From Collinsella sp. (GTDB taxonomy: Bacteria; Actinomycetota; Coriobacteriia; Coriobacteriales; Coriobacteriaceae): a stretch of 64,000 nt of DNA. The DNA is taken from the NCBI GenBank assembly GCA_019419645.1, contig DXZN01000002.1:1-64000 (forward strand). The letters are read 5' to 3'. The notes under the pieces were generated by a model. It was not told the origin of the DNA. It did no database searches and was given only the letters and a program-made list of their open reading frames with translations. Each line of letters opens with the position of its first letter. Position 1 is the first letter of the stretch. The position numbers were made by a program, and so were the translations under genes. Positions 1 to 6,514 of the stretch are shown piece after piece.

Positions 1-180
1 GTCCATCCTCGCAGTATCCGGTTCTCAAGGTGCACGCTTTGCGGCTGATCCGGTCTCACCGGGCCGCGCGGCAAGGAGATATATTGCCAGACCGGAGGGG
101 CCCCGGTGGCGGGAATCTGGGCCTCCACGGTTCCTACACAAATGAGGATGGGACCTTCTCTGTGAGAGACTAGAAAGAAC
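1..180. other. Unassigned structured non-coding stretch or 3' end of an upstream gene
   Basis: I do not recognise this stretch. It has several self-complementary segments: TCCGGTCT near 48 can pair with AGACCGGA near 91, enclosing a second short stem around GGCAA/TTGCC. It ends just before a hairpin followed by T-rich sequence, so it could be the distal part of a small RNA read on the plus strand. An open frame also ends at a TAG at about 169, without a recognisable protein. The sequence does not match the conserved cores of RNase P RNA, tmRNA, SRP RNA or 5S rRNA as I know them. Confidence 0.25.
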
Positions 181-219
181 AGGGCCGCGGCCCCCCTATT
201 AGAGCGGCCCTTCGGTTTT
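180..219 (+). terminator. Probable intrinsic terminator, possibly bidirectional
   Basis: The arms AGGGCCGC (181-188) and GCGGCCCT (204-211) form a strong GC stem followed on the plus strand by TCGGTTTT. It ends whatever transcript enters from the left. On the minus strand the same stem lies downstream of the XRE gene stop at 261 and could end that transcript too, though the tail there is less T-rich. Confidence 0.5.
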
Positions 220-260
220 CCAACGGTTAAGCTTCGGCCGCATTAATGGCTGTATACCCA

Positions 261-869
261 TTAGAAATGGGACATAGCAGCGTTAACGAGTTCAAAAACG
301 ATTAGTCCAATAAGAGCCGCTGCGGCAAACTTGATGGCATTCGCAAGCTGTGGATGCTCGTAAGCCCAGCCCGTCCTCGTCTCTTCGCTGTCCGCCTTCT
401 TTCCGTCCAAGAAGTCGGATATCTCTTGATACGTCACCAAATCATTCTTCTTCTTGATATGTTCCGCTGCAAGCGCGCAGCACATTGCGCCAGCACCAAA
501 GACGCCTGCCAACACCATCGTCGGAACGCACTGGACCATCCCCCACCCGTGGTTTTGTTGCCACATGAGCCAGGCCATAGAGACGGTAAACGCAAGAAGC
601 CCAGCCAACATCCCCGCACCCAAGCGATAGAGCGTGCCCCTATCGCGTTCAACCCTTTCTCTAATTATTGAAATGTCGCCTTTAACAAGCTCGTCAATCG
701 TTACATCCAGTTGTTCAGACAGCAGTAGGAGACTCTGGATGTCGGGGTAGGTTTTACCGCGCTCCCAATTACTGATGGTCTGACGTGTTACAAAAATGCG
801 CCTTGCAAGATCCTCCTGGGACAAACCAGCATCGAGTCGATACTGTTTAAGGTGTTTTGGCAGCTGCAT
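261..869 (-). CDS. XRE-family HTH regulator with membrane C-terminus
   Basis: A 202-residue protein with an N-terminal Cro/C1-type helix-turn-helix (about residues 5-60; LSQEDLA, VTRQTISNWERG) fused to a membrane part. I see three hydrophobic segments, at about 81-104, 112-133 and 178-198, with a charged cytoplasmic loop between the last two. HTH proteins with this build usually sense envelope or signal state and control nearby genes, but no target is evident here. The start at 869 is supported by GAAGGGAA a few bases upstream. It is transcribed away from the infC operon and looks monocistronic. Family clear, role unknown. Confidence 0.8.
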   Translation of the reverse strand: MQLPKHLKQYRLDAGLSQEDLARRIFVTRQTISNWERGKTYPDIQSLLLLSEQLDVTIDELVKGDISIIRERVERDRGTLYRLGAGMLAGLLAFTVSMAWLMWQQNHGWGMVQCVPTMVLAGVFGAGAMCCALAAEHIKKKNDLVTYQEISDFLDGKKADSEETRTGWAYEHPQLANAIKFAAAALIGLIVFELVNAAMSHF

Positions 870-1090
870 GGCGTTCCCTTCGAATGCATCTCAACTCTTA
901 TTGGGCGGCTACACAACAGAAGCCGGCAAGCAAAGCGTAATCCCAAAATCAAACCCATACGGATGGCTGCGCGCAGATTAGAGTGTCAAAAATCTTTGAC
1001 ACATACGCTACCTGCTCTTTCTTGCAACTCGGACGCTATCGAATTGATCGGTTTGGCTACGTCCCAAATCGATCACATCCCTAATCAATC

Positions 1091-1122
1091 AAAAAGGGGC
1101 GCTTCCGGATTGGAAGCGCCCC
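1091..1122 (-). terminator. Intrinsic terminator of the infC-rpmI-rplT operon
   Basis: A perfect 11-bp stem (GGGGCGCTTCC at 1096-1106 with GGAAGCGCCCC at 1112-1122) is followed on the minus strand by five Ts (1091-1095). It lies 20 bases beyond the rplT stop. The 270 bases between this gene and the XRE gene hold nothing else I can identify. Confidence 0.9.
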
Positions 1123-1141
1123 TTTAAGATGCAAGAAGCAA

Positions 1142-1501
1142 TTAAGCCTCGAGAGCCTTCTTGGCAATGGCAGCCAGCTCGTTGAAGGACTCGATGTCCT
1201 CGTAAGCCATCTGAGCCAGAACCTTGCGGTCGAGCTCGATGCCGGCAACCTTCAGGCCGTGCATGAACTGAGAGTAAGAGATGTCGTTCAGGCGAGCGGC
1301 AGCGTTGATGCGGGTGATCCAGAGAGAGCGGATCTCGCGCTTCTTGTTGCGGCGATCACGATACTGATACTGCAGGGAGTGCTGGACCTGCTCTTTAGCA
1401 TGCTTGTAAGTACGCGAAGCGGCACCGTAGTAACCCTTCGCACGGTGCATAACGGTACGGCGCTTCTTCTTGGCGGCAACAGCGCGCTTAATACGTGCCA
1501 T
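1142..1501 (-). CDS. rplT: 50S ribosomal protein L20
   Basis: A 119-residue basic protein of normal L20 length, with the typical start MARIKRAVAAKKKRRT and the conserved core around YRDRRNKKREIRSLWITRIN. L20 binds 23S rRNA early in large-subunit assembly. In several bacteria it also represses its own operon by binding the leader RNA, which is relevant here because a terminator-like hairpin sits in the infC leader. It is the last gene of infC-rpmI-rplT, about 46 bases after rpmI, and is followed by a strong terminator. Confidence 0.97.
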   Translation of the reverse strand: MARIKRAVAAKKKRRTVMHRAKGYYGAASRTYKHAKEQVQHSLQYQYRDRRNKKREIRSLWITRINAAARLNDISYSQFMHGLKVAGIELDRKVLAQMAYEDIESFNELAAIAKKALEA

Positions 1502-1547
1502 GTTCTATCAACTCCTAGACGGTAAAACGAAAAACGGGAACGCGAAC

Positions 1548-1739
1548 TTAGGCGAGACGCGACTTGATGACCTTGCGGTCGGCAGCGGCGATCTCGGTCT
1601 CCTGACGGAAGCCACGCTTACGCTTGGTGGACTTCTTGCTCAGGATGTGGCTCTTGAAAGCCTTGGCGCGCATAAGCTTGCCGGTGCCAGTCTTGCGGAA
1701 ACGCTTCTTGGTGCCGCTGTGGGACTTCATCTTAGGCAT
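1548..1739 (-). CDS. rpmI: 50S ribosomal protein L35
   Basis: A 63-residue highly basic protein starting [21 protein letters not shown], the canonical L35 N-terminus. It is a structural component of the large subunit. It is the middle gene of the infC-rpmI-rplT operon, 32 bases after infC and with a strong AGGAG-type site upstream (AAGGAGTATTTC before ATG). The order infC-rpmI-rplT is conserved in most bacteria. Confidence 0.97.
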   Translation of the reverse strand: MPKMKSHSGTKKRFRKTGTGKLMRAKAFKSHILSKKSTKRKRGFRQETEIAAADRKVIKSRLA

Positions 1740-1771
1740 GAAATACTCCTTAATCGGTTACAGAACACTAG

Positions 1772-2326
1772 TTACTTGGTATCGCTTGCCGCTTTATCCT
1801 CATCGAAGGCGCCCTTAATCGGGGCGAGCAGCATAAGCATGTTACGGCCTTCCATCTTAGGCTTGGACTCGACCGTAGCGTAAGGCTTGAGATCCTCGGC
1901 GAGACGCTCGAGAACGTTAAGACCCTGCTCCGGGTGAGCCATCTCACGGCCGCGGAACATGATGGTGATCTTAACGCGTGCGCCCTTCTTGAGGAAACGC
2001 AGAACGTGGCCCTTCTTGGTCTCGTAATCGCCAACGTCGATCTTGGGTCGGAACTTCATTTCCTTGACCTCGACCTTAGACTGGTTCTTACGAGCGGCCT
2101 TGGCCTTCATGGCCTGCTGGTACTTGAACTTACCGTAGTCCATGACCTTGCAGACCGGCGGCTCCGCGTTGGGAGCGATCTCGACCAGGTCGAGACCCTG
2201 ATCGTCAGCGACGCGCTGGGCATCGCGGATGGCGAACAGGCCGAGCTGAGAGCCATCGACGCCAATCAAACGGCACGAAGATGCAGTGATCTCGTCGTTG
2301 ATGCGGGTGTCATCAGACTTAGCTAT
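1772..2326 (-). CDS. infC: Translation initiation factor IF-3, probable ATA start
   Basis: IF-3 binds the 30S subunit, prevents premature subunit joining and proofreads the start codon. Both halves are present: the N-domain (RINDEITASSCRLIGVDGSQLG), the basic linker with KVMDYGKFKYQQ, and the C-domain (KEMKFRPKIDVGDYETK). The open frame extends to an ATG at 2341, but that ATG overlaps the only good Shine-Dalgarno sequence (GGAGGT at 2339-2334). Seven bases after it comes ATA (2326-2324), giving a product beginning (M)AKSDDTRIND. infC in other bacteria starts at AUU, AUC or AUA so that IF-3 can limit its own translation, so I place the start at ATA. First gene of the operon with L35 and L20. 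Confidence 0.9.
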   Translation of the reverse strand: MAKSDDTRINDEITASSCRLIGVDGSQLGLFAIRDAQRVADDQGLDLVEIAPNAEPPVCKVMDYGKFKYQQAMKAKAARKNQSKVEVKEMKFRPKIDVGDYETKKGHVLRFLKKGARVKITIMFRGREMAHPEQGLNVLERLAEDLKPYATVESKPKMEGRNMLMLLAPIKGAFDEDKAASDTK

Positions 2327-2339
2327 TTTCCCTACCTCC
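2324..2339 (-). promoter_or_regulatory. infC ribosome binding site and non-canonical ATA start
   Basis: GGAGGT (2339-2334), a 7-base spacer and ATA (2326-2324). The in-frame ATG at 2341-2339 has its last base inside the SD and no SD of its own, only a T-run upstream. The arrangement fits IF-3 autoregulation through a poor start codon. Protein N-terminal data would settle it. Confidence 0.7.
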
Positions 2340-2345
2340 ATTCAT

Positions 2346-2379
2346 AAAAAAATAACCCGGCGCTTCTTTGCAACCAGGT
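2346..2379 (-). terminator. Leader terminator just upstream of infC (candidate attenuator)
   Basis: On the minus strand ACCTGG (2379-2374) can pair with CCGGGT (2360-2355), followed by TATTTTTTT that ends immediately before the infC SD. Upstream in the same leader are two more hairpins (GGAACCC/GGGTTCC near 2460-2475, CCTCG/CGAGG near 2394-2408). A terminator inside the leader of infC-rpmI-rplT is the arrangement used for L20-dependent attenuation in Bacillus. The stem is short, so the call is tentative. Confidence 0.5.
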
Positions 2380-2547
2380 CGTACACATAGACATCCTCGA
2401 TACGAGGAAGGGAATCTAAGTTGTATGACCAGTCAGCTGCTCATTGGCGCCAAAAGGTGGGAACCCTCGGGTTCCTCTTTAGGGCATTGCGGGAACAACG
2501 CCTTGCGAATAATAACACGTATAGTGCGCTATCACATTACGTACACG

Positions 2548-2570
2548 AAAAAGGGGGTCTTGACCCCCTT
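2548..2570 (-). terminator. Terminator in repeat copy A
   Basis: AAGGGGGTC (2551-2559) pairs with GACCCCCTT (2562-2570), with a T-run on the minus strand at 2552-2548. It stands between the tRNA region and the infC leader. Confidence 0.8.
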
Positions 2571-2590
2571 GAACGCTCAGTTGCATGTAT

Positions 2591-2612
2591 GGTGCCCGAG
2601 GCGAGACTCGAA
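2591..2612 (-). pseudogene. tRNA-Leu 3'-end fragment
   Basis: The 22 bases from the CCA end (TGG on the plus strand at 2590-2592) through the acceptor 3' strand and T-arm match the intact tRNA-Leu exactly. The anticodon and 5' half are absent, so this cannot be a working tRNA. Confidence 0.75.
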
Positions 2613-2731
2613 GGGCCTTCGCTTCGCGAAGCTCCAGGCTTCGGGCGCGTGGCGCCCTCGCCACGCTCCGCTACAAACAGGCCACAAGCCTGTTTGCTTA
2701 ACGCTTCGCGCGCTCACGCGAGTTCGGCACG

Positions 2732-2754
2732 AAAAAGGGGGCCGCAACCCCCTT
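2732..2754 (-). terminator. Terminator of tRNA-Leu(CAA)
   Basis: AAGGGGG (2735-2741) and CCCCCTT (2748-2754) form a stem followed on the minus strand by five Ts, about 20 bases after the tRNA 3' end. Confidence 0.8.
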
Positions 2755-2773
2755 GAACGCTCGCTTGCATGAA

Positions 2774-2862
2774 TGGTGCCCGAGGCGAGACTCGAACTCG
2801 CACGTTGTTGCCAACGGTGGATTTTGAGTCCACTGCGTCTGCCAATTCCGCCACTCGGGCAC
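2774..2862 (-). tRNA. tRNA-Leu, anticodon CAA
   Basis: An 89-base class II tRNA read on the minus strand. The acceptor arms GTGCCCGAG...CTCGGGCAC pair fully, the D-loop has GGCGGAATTGGCAGAC, the anticodon stem GTGGA/TCCAC encloses CTCAAAA with CAA at positions 34-36, there is a long variable arm (GTTGGCAACAAC), the T-arm reads GCGAGTTCGAGTCTCGC and CCA is encoded. It reads UUG codons. It sits between the transglutaminase-like gene and the infC leader and has its own terminator. Confidence 0.97.
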
Positions 2863-2899
2863 GTAATGCGTGAGTTAGTTTATCACAGCTTTCTGTTGA

Positions 2900-4333
2900 T
2901 TAGTCCGAAAATGGAACTTCGAGCATTTCGATGAGTTCGACCGTGCGGAGCATCTCACGCTGACGGCATCCGCGACCGTCGACCGAAGCCTCACCCATCT
3001 GGTTATCGCAAGGGTCCTCGCGCATGCCGTCGAAAGAGGGCTCAAACTCTGCCTGGAATCGATTGTTGGCCACCATACGCCACGGGTCGAGATTGCCAAA
3101 GTAGTGATGGCGGCGCCACTCCTCCCCCATCCTGCGAGCAGAAGATCCAAATGACACGTCGGCGTTGAGCCAACCGGTCTGCGGCGTATAGAACTCTGCC
3201 CAGTCGTGCGGCCCCACCGAATCGGGCGCAACATACAGGCCGCTCTGCCAACGGGCAGGCACGCCCGCGATACGGCACATGGTGATGAACGTGAGCGCCA
3301 TAACGCCGCAATCGCCACGGAGCGAATGCGCGCAGTCATCGGCAATAGATCCCAAAAGCAGGTACGGCGGCTGATAGCGATAGTCGATATGCTGCGTCAG
3401 GTAATCATAGATAGCACGGGCGCGATCGAGCGGATCCTCGAGTCCGTCAACAACACCGGCCGTCAGCTGCTGCAGATACGGCGTGAATGCAATGTGCGGA
3501 CGGTCCTCGGAAATATCTTCGGGCAACGGCGCGTCCATACAGGGATGCGCTGGAAGTGCACCCCCATAGATATCGCGATAAGCGGCATCGATTTGATAGC
3601 GATAGGTCACCGAGAATGTGCGATCGGTCGAGGAGACCCACGAGGCAGTACGCGCCGAGGCGCTCGCAGGAGCAATGGCCCCCTCCGGCGTCATATCAAG
3701 TATCTCGACCTGGGACTGCTGGCGGCAGGCGGCGGCAACGGGAAGCCACGCGCGAACGGTCTCCCCCTCCAAAGCACCGGGGACAGACACGCATGCCTTA
3801 AGCGTAATGGTGCGAGACAGCCCGCCCTGCGACTCCATCTCCTTGAGCATCTCGTTGCGCAGTGCTATTCCGTCCGTAGAATCGGGCCGCATGCCGGGAA
3901 CCTCTTTGGGATATACGCGAAGCGAATCGAGGAAGTTGTCGAGAACGAACAGTTCGCCATCGATAAAGCGCCAGTCAATACGCTTACGGTCAATCAGATC
4001 GTCAAACTGCTCCTCGGTAAACTCAGGCCACTCCTCGCGAATCATCGCAATAGCTCGATCGCGCGACACCGAAAAATGAAGCGGCGTCTCAAGCATGCGA
4101 TACCGCTCGGCACGAACGCAGGCAGCAAGCGAGGGATCGGGATCTTGGGCAAGTAGGCGGTCGCAAGCCTCAATAGCCTGCGAAAGATACCCCGCGTCCT
4201 TTAAACGCAGAATCTCGGGTGGCAAGCCAACATCTAGAAAACGGAAGTCATCATTGCAAACATCAACAGAGCAACCAACAGGACCCTCGTCAATAACCTT
4301 CCCATCCGAAGGCAGCACATTAATAACAGCCAT
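2900..4333 (-). CDS. Transglutaminase-like domain protein
   Basis: A 477-residue protein whose C-terminal half is a transglutaminase/protease-like core. The triad is visible: Cys342 in GDCGVMAL, His376 in PHDWAEF and Asp392 in NADVSFG, in the usual order. The N-terminal part (about 1-250) is unassigned and has no obvious signal peptide. The frame is open to 4489, but the ATG at 4333 is the only one with a good SD (TTGGAG, 8 bases upstream), so I start there. Such cytoplasmic proteins may cleave or crosslink peptides; the substrate cannot be deduced. It is followed by the tRNA-Leu on the same strand. Confidence 0.8.
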   Translation of the reverse strand: MAVINVLPSDGKVIDEGPVGCSVDVCNDDFRFLDVGLPPEILRLKDAGYLSQAIEACDRLLAQDPDPSLAACVRAERYRMLETPLHFSVSRDRAIAMIREEWPEFTEEQFDDLIDRKRIDWRFIDGELFVLDNFLDSLRVYPKEVPGMRPDSTDGIALRNEMLKEMESQGGLSRTITLKACVSVPGALEGETVRAWLPVAAACRQQSQVEILDMTPEGAIAPASASARTASWVSSTDRTFSVTYRYQIDAAYRDIYGGALPAHPCMDAPLPEDISEDRPHIAFTPYLQQLTAGVVDGLEDPLDRARAIYDYLTQHIDYRYQPPYLLLGSIADDCAHSLRGDCGVMALTFITMCRIAGVPARWQSGLYVAPDSVGPHDWAEFYTPQTGWLNADVSFGSSARRMGEEWRRHHYFGNLDPWRMVANNRFQAEFEPSFDGMREDPCDNQMGEASVDGRGCRQREMLRTVELIEMLEVPFSD

Positions 4334-4439
4334 ACCAAACTCCAAGTCATTAGAACTCTTGAAGTCCATTGTAGCGAGATAAAAAGAAAGCCCCAATAAA
4401 GGAACCCTCAACACCGATAAACGGTACCTATAAAAAATG

Positions 4440-4680
4440 AATTCAGCCCAGTAACCCTGTGGCGAGTTAACGAAGGAGGCCCCGTTCACCCGAAGCTTTT
4501 CCCATTGCGCGACTTCTGGCGAAGCCAGTAGCCACCTTAATTCAGACTCGTAACCCTGCGGCGTTAAACGAAGGAAGCCCCGTCCCCCGGAACTGTTTCC
4601 TTGGCGTGACTTCTGGCAAAGCCAGGTGAGCGCAAAGGAAACAGTGTAGGGGGACGGGGCTTCCGGCGGGAAGTTTAACG
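4440..4680. repeat. 119-bp imperfect palindrome with a partial upstream copy
   Basis: The segment 4562-4680 folds on itself: CGTTAAAC/GTTTAACG at the tips, GGAAGCCCCGTCCCCC/GGGGGACGGGGCTTCC and AACTGTTTCCTT/AAGGAAACAGT in the arms, and CTGGC-AAA-GCCAG at the centre. A diverged copy of its left half lies 99 bp upstream (4440-4529). The palindrome ends four bases from the fba stop codon, so it may also act as terminator for fba. No coding capacity. It fills the 350-base gap between the two genes. Confidence 0.8.
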
Positions 4681-4684
4681 ACGC

Positions 4685-5551
4685 TTACGCCTTGTTGACG
4701 GAGCCAAACTCCTCCATGAGCTCCTTGGTGCGGGCAACGATGTTGTCGCGACCAGGCTTGAGGAGCTTGCGGGGATCAAAGCCCTTGCCCTGCTGATCCT
4801 TGCCAGCCTCGATGTACTCGCGGACGCCCTTGGCGAAGACGAGCTGCAGGTCGGTGTTGACGTTGATCTTGGAGATGCCCAGGGAGATGGCCTTCTTGAT
4901 CTGATCCTCGGGGATGCCGGTACCACCGTGCAGAACGAGGGGCAGGTCGCCGGTCTGAGCCTTGATCTCGCCCAGACGCTCGAAGGAAAGGCCAGCCCAG
5001 TCGGCGGGATACACGCCGTGGATGTTGCCGATGCCGCAGGCGAGGAAGTCGACGCCCAGGTCAGCAATCTGCTTGCACTCAGCAGGGTCAGCGAGCTCGC
5101 CGTTGGAGGTCACGCCGTCCTCGGTGCCGCCGATGCCGCCGACCTCGGCCTCGATGGACATGCCCTTGGAGTGGGCAAGCTCAACGAGCTCCTTGGTGCG
5201 GTCGAGGTTAAGCTGGAAGGTCTCCTCGTGAGAGCCGTCATACATGATGGACGTGAAGCCGGCCTCGATGCACTTGAAGCAGTCCTCGTAAGAACCGTGA
5301 TCGAGGTGAAGGGCGACGGGAACGGTAACGCCCGTGGCCTCGACGGCAGCCTTGACCATGTCGGCGCAGACCTTGAAACCGCCCATCCACTTAGCGGCAC
5401 CAGCGGTGCACTGAAGGATCAGCGGAGACTTGGCCTCCTCGGCGGCCTGGAGAATAGCCAGGGTCCACTCGAGGTTGTTGGTGTTGAAGGCACCGAGAGC
5501 GTACTTGCCGGCCTCGGCCTTCTTGAGCATGTCTGCTGCGTTGACGAGCAT
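4685..5551 (-). CDS. fba: Class II fructose-1,6-bisphosphate aldolase
   Basis: A 288-residue zinc-dependent aldolase that reversibly splits fructose-1,6-bisphosphate into dihydroxyacetone phosphate and glyceraldehyde-3-phosphate in glycolysis. Visible family features are AFNTNNLEW near the N-terminus, LHLDHG with the catalytic Asp84 and zinc ligand His85, EAEVGGIGGTEDG, the zinc/phosphate motif LHGGTGI and the phosphate-binding KINVNTD. The frame is open to 5647, but the ATG at 5551 has AGGAGG eight bases upstream and matches the usual start of the family. Related tagatose-bisphosphate or ketose-bisphosphate aldolases share these motifs; the single copy here suggests the glycolytic role. Confidence 0.9.
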   Translation of the reverse strand: MLVNAADMLKKAEAGKYALGAFNTNNLEWTLAILQAAEEAKSPLILQCTAGAAKWMGGFKVCADMVKAAVEATGVTVPVALHLDHGSYEDCFKCIEAGFTSIMYDGSHEETFQLNLDRTKELVELAHSKGMSIEAEVGGIGGTEDGVTSNGELADPAECKQIADLGVDFLACGIGNIHGVYPADWAGLSFERLGEIKAQTGDLPLVLHGGTGIPEDQIKKAISLGISKINVNTDLQLVFAKGVREYIEAGKDQQGKGFDPRKLLKPGRDNIVARTKELMEEFGSVNKA

Positions 5552-5591
5552 AAAAGAAACCTCCTGTAAGGTTGCTCCGATAACGCCTGAG

Positions 5592-5619
5592 ATTTTACCA
5601 CGGCGTACCCGAGCATAAA
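5592..5619 (-). promoter_or_regulatory. Possible fba promoter
   Basis: On the minus strand TAAAAT (5597-5592) lies 16 bases after TTTATG (5619-5614), about 40 bases upstream of the aldolase start. The -10 is good, the -35 poor. Confidence 0.35.
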
Positions 5620-5746
5620 CGTTCGTTTGTTCACGAATATCGTCCAAACAGACTTTTTTTGACCGTTTGCCCTACGGAATCGACCCGTTGGGGAAAAATA
5701 GCTTGACGTTTGGACGCTTCTCGTGCTTCAGGAGCTGACTATAAAG

Positions 5747-6430
5747 CTACACCTGCATGAAAGGGTTCTGCATGAGCTCGCGTGCCATGGTGGTCGAATC
5801 GCCATGGCCGGTTAGGCAAACGGTATCGGGCGGGAGAAGCCGGGCGAGCTTGGAGAGCGAGCGCAGAATCGCCGCCTCGTCTCCTCCAGAAAGATCGGTG
5901 CGGCCGTGGCTGCCCGGGAATAGTGTGTCGCCCACAAAGGCAATGTTCCCCTGCTCGGTGGCAGCAAACAAGACGATCCCGCCCGGCGTATGCCCTGGCG
6001 TCTCGATCACCTGCAGGCAGATATCGCCCACCTCGATAGCATCGCCTTCGGCGAGCAGGCGCGTCGGCTCCCCGGGGTCAGGCGTCTCAATGCCCCACAT
6101 AGCTCGCTGTTCCTCGATGTTCGCATGCGGCACCGCCACATCCTTGGCACACAGCTCATACTGGCAGCCCTCGCCAACGGTGGTTCGCACGCCGGCAACA
6201 CCACCAACATGATCGGCATGGCCATGAGTGCATACGGCGCCAAGCACGCGTACACCGGCATGTTCGGCTCGAATATGCTCCACCAAACGCTCGCCTTCCC
6301 ATGCGGGGTCGATAATCACGCACTCATTGTCCGAAATAACAGCATAGCTATTGGTCTGAATGGGACCGTTTACGAGCGTCTCAATCTCGACCGATCCCTT
6401 GGGAGTTAAATCCAAGGACACAGCACTCAT
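5747..6430 (-). CDS. MBL-fold metal-dependent hydrolase (glyoxalase II-like)
   Basis: A 227-residue metallo-beta-lactamase-fold protein with the metal site His69-x-His71-x-Asp73-His74 (THGHADH), then TPGHTPGG, FVGDTLFPGSHGRTDL and LTGHGDSTT, matching the hydroxyacylglutathione-hydrolase-like branch. It most likely hydrolyses a thioester; without glutathione genes in view the natural substrate is open. The start at 6430 has GGAGAGGG nearby. It lies 84 bases after the Rel gene on the same strand and is often found close to rel in Gram-positive bacteria. Confidence 0.85.
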   Translation of the reverse strand: MSAVSLDLTPKGSVEIETLVNGPIQTNSYAVISDNECVIIDPAWEGERLVEHIRAEHAGVRVLGAVCTHGHADHVGGVAGVRTTVGEGCQYELCAKDVAVPHANIEEQRAMWGIETPDPGEPTRLLAEGDAIEVGDICLQVIETPGHTPGGIVLFAATEQGNIAFVGDTLFPGSHGRTDLSGGDEAAILRSLSKLARLLPPDTVCLTGHGDSTTMARELMQNPFMQV

Positions 6431-6514
6431 GTCCCTCTCCTCTCTATAGAACTCGAGGCATCAAACGATGCCTCGAGTGTAGCGAATATCGATAATGTGA
6501 CACGTTCGTCGCGA

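Larger units (their letters stand above)
2545..2796. repeat. 68-bp direct repeat duplicating the tRNA-Leu 3' end and its terminator
   Basis: Copy A (2545-2612) and copy B (2729-2796) are both 68 bp and differ at about seven positions. Each holds a terminator hairpin, a short linker and the last 22 bases of tRNA-Leu including CCA. Copy B belongs to the intact tRNA; copy A is followed by unrelated sequence. The 116 bp between them (2613-2728) are rich in short palindromes. The layout resembles the two ends left by an element that integrated into the tRNA 3' end and was then lost, or a degraded tandem tRNA copy. Confidence 0.75.

Noticed and set aside
140..165. T-box riboswitch
   Set aside because: AGGATGGGACC resembles the T-box AGGGTGGNACC, but it does not overlap the following terminator and no biosynthetic or aminoacyl-tRNA synthetase gene follows on the plus strand.
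3206..4156. 316-residue plus-strand frame opposite the transglutaminase gene
   Set aside because: The minus-strand protein has a complete Cys-His-Asp triad; this frame has no motif.
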